From Shewanella holmiensis (GTDB lineage Bacteria > Pseudomonadota > Gammaproteobacteria > Enterobacterales > Shewanellaceae), in the NCBI RefSeq assembly GCF_025370255.1, contig NZ_JAMTCD010000014.1:44291-108290 (forward strand): 64,000 nucleotides of DNA, read 5' to 3'. The notes below the pieces were generated by a model. The model did no database searches. It was not told the DNA's origin and saw nothing but the letters and a program-made list of their open reading frames with translations. Shown piece after piece: positions 1-7,909 of the stretch. The position numbers and the translations under genes are program-made. Each line of letters opens with the position of its first letter. Positions within the stretch are counted from its first letter, which is position 1.

Positions 1-687
1 TCGCATGTTGAAGATCTCATTAAGCTTATTCACAGTGAACACGCTACATTAGAAGAAATAAATCGAATACTGGAAGAATACCAACAAAGTTGTCAACTGA
101 TTGTTAACAACATAACCCGTGCCAGCACCTTAATTCAAAAATTCAAAACCGTCGCTGCTGAACAACGACATGAAAAAAATACTCAATTTAATCTCAAACA
201 GCAACTCGAAGACATTGTTGACTCCACACAGATTATGTTTTCACCACAGCACGTTGATATCAAGATGAATGTTGATGCTGAGTTAGAGGTAAATAGTAAC
301 CTTAATTTGCTCAATCAAATTATCGGTAACATTATTTCAAATGCTTACACCCATGCTTTTAGAGGAATAGAAGATAGTCGGATATTCATAAATGCCTGTA
401 TTGATAATGATATGATAAACATTGAAATTCAAAACAATGGTTTAAGCATTCCCAAAGAAGTGGCCGATCATATGTTCGAACCTTTTTTTACTACTACCCG
501 TAACAAAGGTGGGATTGGGTTAGGATTGGCGGCCGCCTTTAATGCAGCGACACTGATCCAGGGAAGTATTCGTTTTGAGCCACTTTCTCCTTTAGGTGGG
601 CCTATGTTTATTGTCAGTTTCCCCTATACTTTGCACCCACTATTAAATGATGACAGCGTTTTTATTGATGACGGTAATGTCGATTAA
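1..687 (+). CDS. Sensor histidine kinase, C-terminal part (5' end outside window)
   Basis: The reading frame is open from base 1, so the gene begins upstream and only 228 codons are visible. The first 75 residues form a helical segment like the second half of a dimerisation/phosphotransfer domain (…LIQKFK…); the phosphorylated His lies outside the window. An HATPase domain follows: N-box around visible residue 114 (NIISNAYTHAF), G1 box at about 145-147 and G2 box at 169-176 (GGIGLGLA). The G1 box reads N-N-G where most kinases have D-x-G, so the adenine-contacting Asp appears to be Asn; this could lower ATP affinity or be a family trait. The input domain cannot be seen. Identification as a kinase C-terminus is secure; its signal and partner regulator are unknown. 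Confidence 0.85.
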   Translation, partial: SHVEDLIKLIHSEHATLEEINRILEEYQQSCQLIVNNITRASTLIQKFKTVAAEQRHEKNTQFNLKQQLEDIVDSTQIMFSPQHVDIKMNVDAELEVNSNLNLLNQIIGNIISNAYTHAFRGIEDSRIFINACIDNDMINIEIQNNGLSIPKEVADHMFEPFFTTTRNKGGIGLGLAAAFNAATLIQGSIRFEPLSPLGGPMFIVSFPYTLHPLLNDDSVFIDDGNVD

Positions 688-694
688 TCACCGA

Positions 695-758
695 GCCATT
701 GATTAACCAAGCAATTGATTAACCAAGCCATTGATTAACCAAGCCATTGATTAACCAA
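695..758. repeat. Four tandem copies of a 16-bp unit
   Basis: Four head-to-tail copies of gccattgattaaccaa occupy 695-710, 711-726, 727-742 and 743-758; the second differs by one base (gcA for gcC). The array starts 8 bp after the kinase stop codon. The remainder of the 688-962 gap shows no gene. Confidence 0.9.
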
Positions 759-962
759 GCAACGCGACTCACTTTTAAAACCTTAAGCCAGGTAAGAAAC
801 AAGATTGACACAAGATTCAATCATATGACTGACAGCCAAGGTTTACACTGATAACAAAGCAAGTTTACTTGCCAGTAATGAGTCTATTGCGAGTGAATCA
901 AAGGCTGCGAGTGGTGCAACAGGCTGTTTGATTTGCATTCGTTAGCGAATTAAAGTTAGTGA

Positions 963-1763
963 CTATTTGGCTGCTAACTTTGCTAACACTCTACTTGCTG
1001 CCATAAAGCCAAAGGTGCCAGTGACCATAGTGACAGCGCCAAAACCCGAAGCACAATCCATTCTCATACTTCCCTCTGCTGTCGCTTTTGTCGCACATAC
1101 ACTACCATCGGCTTGCGGATAAACTAAATGCTGAGTAGAAAACACGGCATCTACAGCAAAGCGTCGTTGAACATTTTTACTAAATCCATATTCTTTGCGC
1201 AAAATACTCCGTACTTTTGCCAACAATGGATCTTGTACTGTTTTTGCTAAATCGGTTACTTGAATTTGACTAGGATCTGTTTGGCCACCAGCACCACCAA
1301 TCGTCACCAGCGGTAATTTATTCCGTTTACAGTGGGCAATTAACGCTGCTTTTTGTTTAACCGCATCAATACAATCAACCACGTAACTAATGGTTTTATG
1401 TTGAGGATCTTGGCGGGGGAAATAATCATTGAGGTTATCTAAAGTAACAAAGTCTTCAATCTCATTAACTTTACATTCAGGATTAATAGCCAAAATACGT
1501 TGCGCCATTACTTCAACTTTTGACCGTCCAATTGTGTCTGCAGTAGCATGAATTTGACGATTGGTATTAGTGACACAAATATCATCTAAATCGATAAGAG
1601 TCATTTGCCCAATGCCGCTTCTAGCTAGCGATTCAGCGGCCCATGTTCCTACACCACCGATCCCCACAATAACAACATGTGCTTCAGCAAAGGTATTCAA
1701 TGCCGCTTGTCCATACAAACGCCCAATACCCGCAAATCGATTTACATATGCTTCTGACAACAT
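963..1763 (-). CDS. tcdA: tRNA threonylcarbamoyladenosine dehydratase TcdA
   Basis: A 266-residue ThiF/MoeB/E1-like protein. TcdA (formerly CsdL/YgdL) uses ATP to dehydrate t6A37 of ANN-decoding tRNAs into cyclic ct6A, working with the CsdA/CsdE sulfur-transfer pair. The ATP-binding loop GIGGVG is at residues 34-39, followed by LIDLDD (56-61) and the conserved NTNRQ segment (66-70), all diagnostic of this family. Length is close to the E. coli protein (268). The ATG is preceded by AGGGT at good spacing. The gene stands alone, divergent from the porin gene, with almost 400 bp of intergenic DNA between them. CsdA/CsdE are not in the window. Confidence 0.93.
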   Translation of the reverse strand: MLSEAYVNRFAGIGRLYGQAALNTFAEAHVVIVGIGGVGTWAAESLARSGIGQMTLIDLDDICVTNTNRQIHATADTIGRSKVEVMAQRILAINPECKVNEIEDFVTLDNLNDYFPRQDPQHKTISYVVDCIDAVKQKAALIAHCKRNKLPLVTIGGAGGQTDPSQIQVTDLAKTVQDPLLAKVRSILRKEYGFSKNVQRRFAVDAVFSTQHLVYPQADGSVCATKATAEGSMRMDCASGFGAVTMVTGTFGFMAASRVLAKLAAK

Positions 1764-2160
1764 CTTGATACCCTAAAAATAGCTCATTTTTTCCAGTCGC
1801 CTATTTTAACTGACTCATCAGTAAAGCTAAATGCTCAAGGTTTATAAATCGGCGATAACCGTCCGCTAAAAACCTCGCTAGTCAAAGAAACCTTAGTAAA
1901 TAAGATTACCCAAAGGTTATCAATTAGCAAAAAAACTGAGTTGCATTGCAATACTTTAGTAAAACGACCGTTGCGCGCCAGTTAATATATACCACCTAAT
2001 TTATTGAAAAATATATATTTTTTAAATAAAGCGCACTTTTGCTAAAACTTTTATGTCAGACTGATGTCGCTTAAAAATATCCGCTAGTGCTGATATAGCC
2101 CTGGTAATTATAGGTCTTCAGACCATCTAATAATCACTACCTTTATAAAGGAAGATGAAA
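1764..2160. other. Intergenic region between tcdA and porin 1
   Basis: About 400 bp without a supportable gene. It holds the divergent promoters of tcdA and the first porin. An AT-rich tract around 1996-2030 and a long leader before the porin are evident. I could not assign a specific operator. Confidence 0.5.
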
Positions 2161-3213
2161 ATGAAAAAAAACCTAATCACGAGTGCAATCCTTTCATGTG
2201 CCGCGTTAACCTCTTTTAGTGCACTCGCTTCAGGTCCTCAATTTTATGGCCGCGCTGATTTAGCATTCACCAATTCAGACTTAGGTGTTGCAACCCAGAA
2301 CCAAAAAGACGGAACCATCATTGAAAATAATTTTTCATGGTTGGGCGTAAAGGGTTCTGAAAAAATTAACGATGACGTTGAAATTCTTTACCAAATGGAA
2401 TTCGGCGTATCTAACTTTGATAATTCAGGTAACACTTTTGCCGCGCGTAATAGCTTTATTGGTGTAAAAACCGTTGCGGGTACTGCATTAGTTGGTCGTA
2501 ACGACACGGTATTCAAATCTGCAGAAGGTGGTTTTGATTTATTCGGCAATACCAACTCAGATATTGACTTACTAGTTGCTGGCCAAAACCGTGAAGCGGA
2601 TGGCATCAGTTATTACTCACCAAAACTTGCTGATTTAGTCACTTTAAACGCAACTTACCTGATGGATGATAACCATGTTGATGCAAAAGGTAACAAGATT
2701 TCTGCTGATTCTATGTATGCCCTTAGTGCAACATTAGGTGATAAGGCCTTAAAATCACATAATTTCTATGCTGCAGCAGCCTATCAAGATGGTATCAGCA
2801 ACATCGAAGCATACCGTGGTGTTGTTCAGGGTAAATTTGGTAACTTCATTGTGGGTGGTCTATACCAACACAGCGAAAGCAACGATGCCGATTTAGAACA
2901 CCTAAAAGGTAATAGCTATATTATCAACGGTGCGTACCTAATGGGTGATTGGAAATTTAAAGCATCTTTCGGTCATGATGATTCAGGTTTAGGCAAATAT
3001 GTCAGCCGTTTTGTTGGTCAAAACAATGACAATCTAGCCAATGTTAACGATGTTGATTTAAAACAATTCAGCGTAGGCGCAGACTACCGTTTAAGCAAAA
3101 ATACGTTAGTGTACGGTCATTACACTAAATATGATGGCGATATGCTAGTTGATACATTCAGCGCAGATCTTAACGATGATATCGTTACTGTTGGTCTTCG
3201 TCTTGATTTCTAA
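2161..3213 (+). CDS. Gram-negative porin (first of a tandem pair)
   Basis: Outer-membrane general-diffusion porin of the OmpC/gram-neg_porin type, forming a trimeric beta-barrel for small solutes. A cleavable signal peptide ends in ALAS before GPQFYGRADLAF, the usual first strand. The protein closes with the C-terminal aromatic residue (…VGLRLDF) needed for BAM recognition. Two in-frame ATGs lie at 2155 and 2161; the AAGGA at 2148-2152 is only 2 nt from the first but 8 nt from the second, so 2161 (MKKNLITSAIL) is the better start, giving 350 residues. A paralogue follows at 3630, clearly alike along its length (GRNDTVFK, GGFDLFGNTN versus GGVDVFGNTN). Substrate preference cannot be told. Confidence 0.9.
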   Translation: MKKNLITSAILSCAALTSFSALASGPQFYGRADLAFTNSDLGVATQNQKDGTIIENNFSWLGVKGSEKINDDVEILYQMEFGVSNFDNSGNTFAARNSFIGVKTVAGTALVGRNDTVFKSAEGGFDLFGNTNSDIDLLVAGQNREADGISYYSPKLADLVTLNATYLMDDNHVDAKGNKISADSMYALSATLGDKALKSHNFYAAAAYQDGISNIEAYRGVVQGKFGNFIVGGLYQHSESNDADLEHLKGNSYIINGAYLMGDWKFKASFGHDDSGLGKYVSRFVGQNNDNLANVNDVDLKQFSVGADYRLSKNTLVYGHYTKYDGDMLVDTFSADLNDDIVTVGLRLDF

Positions 3214-3232
3214 AGACTAAACCTTCTTGATT

Positions 3233-3260
3233 AAAGCGGCCAAGTTGGCCGCTTTTTTTA
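3233..3260 (+). terminator. Rho-independent terminator of porin 1
   Basis: An 8-bp GC-rich stem (agcggcca 3235-3242 / tggccgct 3246-3253) with a 3-nt loop is followed by a run of T, 20 bp after the porin stop. It separates the two porin transcription units. Confidence 0.92.
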
Positions 3261-3629
3261 TATCTGTATCTAACTGGAGAGCCGTACTGACCTGGCACAC
3301 AAACTGCTATTTAGCTAGCGTACATTTATCACAATCTACCCCATTTTGAATGCTACCTCGACGATACAGAATGTTATTTTAACAATCACAGCCTGAATAG
3401 TAGAAAATGCTATCAAGGTGTTAATAATGGCAACAAATGATCTAACCGGTCACATTTAGGCGTTAATTCTTAACTCAAGATTAAAAAATTTGATCTATAC
3501 CACAATTTGTCATCTTCAAAACTGTAAAATCCCATACTAGATTGTTACATAGTCGTTTACGGCATAAGTCAATATTAAAACCATTCTTAAAATGGAATCA
3601 TAGAACATCTTGTTCTGGGAGTATGAAAG
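3261..3629. other. Leader/promoter region of porin 2
   Basis: About 370 bp with no supportable gene. It must hold the promoter of the second porin, so the two paralogues can be regulated separately. No clear OmpR, CRP or FNR site was recognised. Confidence 0.5.
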
Positions 3630-4661
3630 ATGAAAAAAACCTTACTATCTGCATCAGTGGCATCAATACTAGCAATCACCTCATTTGGTGCACTTGCTGA
3701 CGGCCCTGACTTTTATGGTCGCTTAGAGCTTGCTGTAACTACTACCGATACAGGCGCAACCTTACAGAGCGGCACCAATGGTGTTACTGTAGGCGAAAGT
3801 GGTACTTATTTTGAAAACAACTTTTCAAACGTGGGTGTGAAAGGTGCCGAAAAGATTGCTGATGGTGTTGAAGTTTTATACCAAATGGAATTCCAAGTAG
3901 AAAACACCTCTGGTTCTGGTGATACTTTTAAAGCTCGTAATACTTTCTTAGGCTTAAAAACTGCTGCAGGTTCACTTTTAGTGGGTCGTAATGACACAGT
4001 ATTCAAGCAAGCTGAAGGTGGTGTAGACGTATTTGGTAACACTAACGCTGACGTAGACCGTTTGGTTAGTGGTCAAACTCGTAGTGCAGATGGTGTTTGG
4101 TACTACTCACCAGTTATTGCTGACTTACTTACCTTAAATGCAACATACTTAATGGAAGATAATCAAGATTCTGATGATTCTCAATATGCATTAAGCGTTA
4201 CATTAGGTGACAAAGCACTAGCTAAGCATAGCTACTATTTAGCGGGAGCTTACAATAAAGCTATCGGTGGTGTTGATGCATACCGCGCTGTAGGTCAAGT
4301 TAAGTTAGGCGACTTTAAAATTGGTGGTTTATTCCAAAACTCAGAAAGCGTAACTAATAGTGACATCGACGGGAACACTTACTTTGTTAATGCTGTTTAC
4401 AACATAAATGGTGTAAACTTAAAAGTAGAGTATGGTCAAGATGAAGCTGGCTTTGGTAAGTACTACAAATCATTAGGTCAAGCAGGTGCTGATGATATCA
4501 ACGTACAAAATATCACTCTTGGTGCTGACTATCGTATCGCTAAATCAACCTTAGTATTTGCTCACTATGCAATGTACGAAGGTGACTTTACAGATGCCAA
4601 CGTTAAAACTGATTTAAAAGATGACAACGTATTCTCTGTGGGCGTACGTTACGACTTCTAA
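3630..4661 (+). CDS. Gram-negative porin (second of a tandem pair)
   Basis: Outer-membrane porin of 343 residues with a signal peptide ending in GALA before DGPDFYGRLELA, and a C-terminal barrel end …VGVRYDF. It aligns along its whole length with the porin at 2161 (shared blocks include MEF, GRNDTVFK, GNTN, DLLTLNATYLM and LGDKAL), so the pair comes from a local duplication. The N-terminal region differs by a short insertion after strand 1, where loop L1 is expected. GGGAG at 3617-3621 is 8 nt before the ATG. A terminator follows directly. Solute specificity is not inferable. Confidence 0.9.
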   Translation: MKKTLLSASVASILAITSFGALADGPDFYGRLELAVTTTDTGATLQSGTNGVTVGESGTYFENNFSNVGVKGAEKIADGVEVLYQMEFQVENTSGSGDTFKARNTFLGLKTAAGSLLVGRNDTVFKQAEGGVDVFGNTNADVDRLVSGQTRSADGVWYYSPVIADLLTLNATYLMEDNQDSDDSQYALSVTLGDKALAKHSYYLAGAYNKAIGGVDAYRAVGQVKLGDFKIGGLFQNSESVTNSDIDGNTYFVNAVYNINGVNLKVEYGQDEAGFGKYYKSLGQAGADDINVQNITLGADYRIAKSTLVFAHYAMYEGDFTDANVKTDLKDDNVFSVGVRYDF

Positions 4662-4680
4662 TCTTATTAAAGATTAAAGC

Positions 4681-4709
4681 ATTTAGGCGACCTATTGGTC
4701 GCCTTTTTA
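4681..4709 (+). terminator. Terminator of porin 2
   Basis: Stem aggcgacc (4685-4692) / ggtcgcct (4697-4704) with a 4-nt loop and a following T run, 23 bp after the porin stop. It lies between convergent genes. Confidence 0.9.
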
Positions 4710-4765
4710 TTGGTACATTTTGGGGGTGAGTTAAACCTATAAGGGTAACTATATCTTTGCAATCG

Positions 4766-5425
4766 CTATACTTTACGAGTCAATCGATAAGCCGCTTCGT
4801 TTAACCAAGGTACTTGCTTATTTACAAAACGCGGATTTTCAGCCAACACATCTTCACAACACAGCAATGTGACCTCAAAATACGGTGCTAAATATTGTTC
4901 AATCCACTCTTGGCTGACCGCAAATGGTGGCCCTTTTAAGGTATCTTGCGGATAATCTAAGGTAATCAGCAGTCCAGACACATTGGCAGGAATCAGCTTT
5001 GCTAAGGTGGTGGCATATTGCTGACGCATAGTTTCAGGCCAGGCAATTAATGCAGCTCGATCGTAAAAGCCCCTAATATCGGCAGTCTCACTAAGGTCAA
5101 TGGTAAAGATATCCCCTTGAATAAGCTCAATTTGATCAGCGCTAAAAAATTGGTGTTGATGTTTAGACTCTACTTGAAAAGGTAGCTGGTTTTCTTCAAA
5201 AAACTGCTCAATGGCGGTTTGGCTGAGTTCACAACCTTGCACCTGATGCCCTTGCTCAGCCAAATAACACATGTCTAACGATTTGCCACATAGCGGAACG
5301 AAAATTTTACTGTTTGCAGCCATGCCTAATTCAGGCCAAAATCGAATTAAAAAAGGATTCACTTGCGGCTGGTGAAAGCCAATCTGTTGCATCTGCCATT
5401 TTTCATGCCAAAACTGAGGGTCCAT
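4766..5425 (-). CDS. tpm: Thiopurine S-methyltransferase
   Basis: Class I SAM-dependent methyltransferase of 219 residues, the usual bacterial TPMT length; in bacteria the family is linked to methylation of selenium, tellurium and thiol compounds. The N-terminus (MDPQFWHEKW…IGFHQP) is the family signature. The SAM-binding motif is FVPLCGKSLDM (42-52), followed by the acidic end of strand 2 in GCELS (64-68). GGAG lies 8 nt before the ATG. It sits 87 bp downstream of the Cys-rich gene on the same strand and may be co-transcribed with it. Confidence 0.93.
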   Translation of the reverse strand: MDPQFWHEKWQMQQIGFHQPQVNPFLIRFWPELGMAANSKIFVPLCGKSLDMCYLAEQGHQVQGCELSQTAIEQFFEENQLPFQVESKHQHQFFSADQIELIQGDIFTIDLSETADIRGFYDRAALIAWPETMRQQYATTLAKLIPANVSGLLITLDYPQDTLKGPPFAVSQEWIEQYLAPYFEVTLLCCEDVLAENPRFVNKQVPWLNEAAYRLTRKV

Positions 5426-5512
5426 CTTTGTTTCTCCAGCGAATAAATTTGCTGGCTCACTTTATAAGCTTGAATCAACAGAAGCAACTTAATCATCTTG
5501 CTATTCGTTTAA

Positions 5513-5857
5513 CTACTCCCCTTTCAGGGTTAGCTGGACTTTACGTAACCAGACACAATTTTCACACTGGCAATTTCGACGTGATAAATGGTGCGGCGAC
5601 AAACTCGAATCAACAAAATCAACCGCAACTAGAATTTGCTGCTTCAAATCTTCTATAGACTTCTCCTCCATGGCGACCATTTCATCATTATGATTAATCC
5701 ACACACACTCTTCTCCCTGATGGCAGGTAACGCATTGCTCATCTGAAGAGTTAAAAAATACGGCATGGGGACAATGAGTCACTTCCATCGACTTCAAAAT
5801 ACGTGTTCGAGGAAAGTCAAATAGTTGAATTAAATCTGCTTTTTTGATATTTGACAT
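5513..5857 (-). CDS. Conserved Cys-rich hypothetical protein (possible metal-binding)
   Basis: A 114-residue soluble protein that I cannot assign to a named family. It carries eight cysteines, most of them in two clusters: C-V-T-C-H-Q-G-E-E-C in the middle and C-Q-C-E-N-C near the C-terminus, with His residues nearby. This pattern suggests a zinc or iron site, but the ligands are inferred. There is no signal peptide. GGGAG precedes the ATG with good spacing. It is divergent from the kinase-like gene, and a perfect FNR-type site lies in the shared promoter region about 70 bp upstream of this start, so anaerobic or redox control is plausible. tpm follows on the same strand. Confidence 0.7.
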   Translation of the reverse strand: MSNIKKADLIQLFDFPRTRILKSMEVTHCPHAVFFNSSDEQCVTCHQGEECVWINHNDEMVAMEEKSIEDLKQQILVAVDFVDSSLSPHHLSRRNCQCENCVWLRKVQLTLKGE

Positions 5858-5924
5858 AAGTGTCTCCCTGTAAAAGCTTTGATTGAATCTACCTTAATCT
5901 TACCGATTACATGTGTTAACTAAA

Positions 5925-5938
5925 TTGATACACATCAA
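5925..5938. promoter_or_regulatory. Perfect FNR/EtrA-type operator
   Basis: The palindrome TTGAT-ACAC-ATCAA exactly matches the FNR consensus (EtrA in Shewanella). It lies between divergent genes, about 74 bp (centre) upstream of the Cys-rich gene start and 98 bp upstream of the kinase-like gene start. Which promoter it serves is unknown. Confidence 0.7.
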
Positions 5939-6029
5939 GGTTTACTTAACCAATAAAATTAGTTAGGAAGCCCTTGAAGTCAAAGCCAGATAAGGATTAA
6001 ATAACTGAAGCACATTAAGGGGATATCAT

Positions 6030-7838
6030 TTGCAAACGCCGCAATTACAGCAGTTTTATATTAACGAAGAACAGTCGATTTATTTGCTCAAAGCCAATGA
6101 TGCTCGCAAGCATAAAGCGTGGGTACGCTTATGTAAGCAACAGCTTAGTAAACTAGGTTATTGTGAAATCGAATTTATTGGTAAAGGTGCTTACGGCTTT
6201 GTGTTTGCTGGAATAAACAGTGTCGGTGAATCCCATGTGTTTAAGTTTTCACGCTTAACCTTACCGCAAAATATTCAAGACAGGCTGGAAGAAGAAGCCT
6301 ACATGCTCAGTTTAGTTAAACATCCCAATGTACCTGCAGCCATTAAGTTTGAGCGCGTAGGCAAGCAAGGCATTTTGGTAATGGAGCGCGCCAAGGGAGA
6401 AGATTTAGATAAAATATGCCAGCGAATGGGTGCTTTGCCAGCATCGATGATTGTCAGTATTGCTCGGCAATTGGCTAATATTTTGTACTACTTACGTAAA
6501 GGCAAGCCTTTGGTTCATGGTGATATTAAGCCATCTAATTTGGTTTATGATATCGAAACCGACCGACTATCATTAATCGATTGGGGCTCGGCGGTTTTTG
6601 CCCAGCGTGACGAATACGATCGACCCGTGGATGACAATGTCATGTCACTAATGTCTAGCGATCAGCATCAAACCAATGCTCGTATGGGCGATGTTTACTT
6701 TATTGGAGATGCGCAGCTTAATGGTGCATTGTCATCGGCTCGATTTGATGAGCAAGGCGTTGCGGGAACATTATATGCTTTAGCTTCAGGGCAAAGCAGC
6801 CGTTTTGGAACTAAAATCATTCCCGCCACCAGCATAGGCTTACCCATTGAATTGGCAAAAACCTTAGATGGAATGTTAAGCGACGATCCCGATTTACGCT
6901 GTCGTGCCGGTGATTACTTTTTAAAAAGTATGCGCCATAGTCATCGAATGCACTTACCTGCCATCAGCTATCTTCCGACTAAATCTGACATTCCTGTTTG
7001 GGTTCAACCTCGGACCAGAGCCATTGAAACCGTCAGCTATAGCTCTCGTAAATCGTTTCTAAAAGAACACAATGATCACGACCCCATCGCTGACATCGAC
7101 GATGTGCAAGTTGATAAGTATTACCGAAACTTTATGGTGGGCATGGCAGACACAGAAAAAGGCTTTATTGCCGCCGTAGGCCGGCTTGCGCAATATCCTA
7201 TTGTCGGAGGGTTGGCGATACATTGGCAATCGACAGGTGTTTATATTGATTCAAATTTAGCCACTTATGACCCCTCTCAAAAAGCGGCGCTTATCGTAGC
7301 GGTCAATAACATGGTTACTATGGCCAGGGGAATAAAACGCATTGGGGTATTTAAGGCGTGCTTTTTTAATGCCAAAGACACATTACATATCGAGCGTAGT
7401 AGTCCTGATATGCCGTTTGAAGTCGGCGGTGAAATGCAGCTACCATTTGAAGTTGGCGATGTTCCCTCTTTAGAGGATAAATCACGATTACATTCTTATT
7501 TTGAAGATGGTAAAGATCCAGAAGAAAACCTCGAACTTCCGGCAGAAATCATGACCGAATTAGGCTGGTTAAATCAAATACATCATACAGGTTGTATTAT
7601 CTTTGAAGCCTTACCAACACACTTAAAAATTCACAGTTATTTACGCTTACTTAACCCGCGCAAACAAGCTGCGTTTAGAGCTAGCCTTGACAGAATCATT
7701 GCCAACGCAAGCAAAATCCAAGGCCATGGGATCAGTGGATTTATGAAATTACCCTATAAAAACACCCGCCAGTTTTCTCATTTAGAAAGAAAACCAGATC
7801 TGTTTTACCCTAAAAACCCCAAACAACAAGCAAAATAA
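6030..7838 (+). CDS. Eukaryotic-type Ser/Thr protein kinase with an unassigned C-terminal domain
   Basis: A 602-residue cytoplasmic protein. The kinase fold is clear: glycine-rich loop GKGAYGFVFAG (51-61), candidate VAIK lysine K72 in HVFKFSR, catalytic loop HGDIKPSN (163-170) with Asp and Asn in place, and DWG (184-186) replacing DFG, a substitution also seen in some active atypical kinases. No transmembrane segment, PASTA or other sensor domain is visible. Residues about 340-602 form a second region with no motif I recognise; it is Pro/Arg/Lys-rich at the end. The start is TTG at 6030, supported by AAGGGGA at 6017-6023. The gene appears monocistronic, ending in a bidirectional terminator. 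The substrate is unknown. Confidence 0.82.
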   Translation: MQTPQLQQFYINEEQSIYLLKANDARKHKAWVRLCKQQLSKLGYCEIEFIGKGAYGFVFAGINSVGESHVFKFSRLTLPQNIQDRLEEEAYMLSLVKHPNVPAAIKFERVGKQGILVMERAKGEDLDKICQRMGALPASMIVSIARQLANILYYLRKGKPLVHGDIKPSNLVYDIETDRLSLIDWGSAVFAQRDEYDRPVDDNVMSLMSSDQHQTNARMGDVYFIGDAQLNGALSSARFDEQGVAGTLYALASGQSSRFGTKIIPATSIGLPIELAKTLDGMLSDDPDLRCRAGDYFLKSMRHSHRMHLPAISYLPTKSDIPVWVQPRTRAIETVSYSSRKSFLKEHNDHDPIADIDDVQVDKYYRNFMVGMADTEKGFIAAVGRLAQYPIVGGLAIHWQSTGVYIDSNLATYDPSQKAALIVAVNNMVTMARGIKRIGVFKACFFNAKDTLHIERSSPDMPFEVGGEMQLPFEVGDVPSLEDKSRLHSYFEDGKDPEENLELPAEIMTELGWLNQIHHTGCIIFEALPTHLKIHSYLRLLNPRKQAAFRASLDRIIANASKIQGHGISGFMKLPYKNTRQFSHLERKPDLFYPKNPKQQAK

Positions 7839-7868
7839 AACCGAGCTCCTAAGGTTACTCGGTTTTGT
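7838..7868. terminator. Bidirectional terminator between convergent genes
   Basis: Stem aaaccgag (7838-7845) / ctcggttt (7858-7865) with T-rich flanks on both strands, between the kinase-like gene and the metalloprotease gene. Confidence 0.85.
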
Positions 7869-7909
7869 TATTCCTAATTTATAGTCAACGAAAGTGTTAG
7901 ACGATAACG

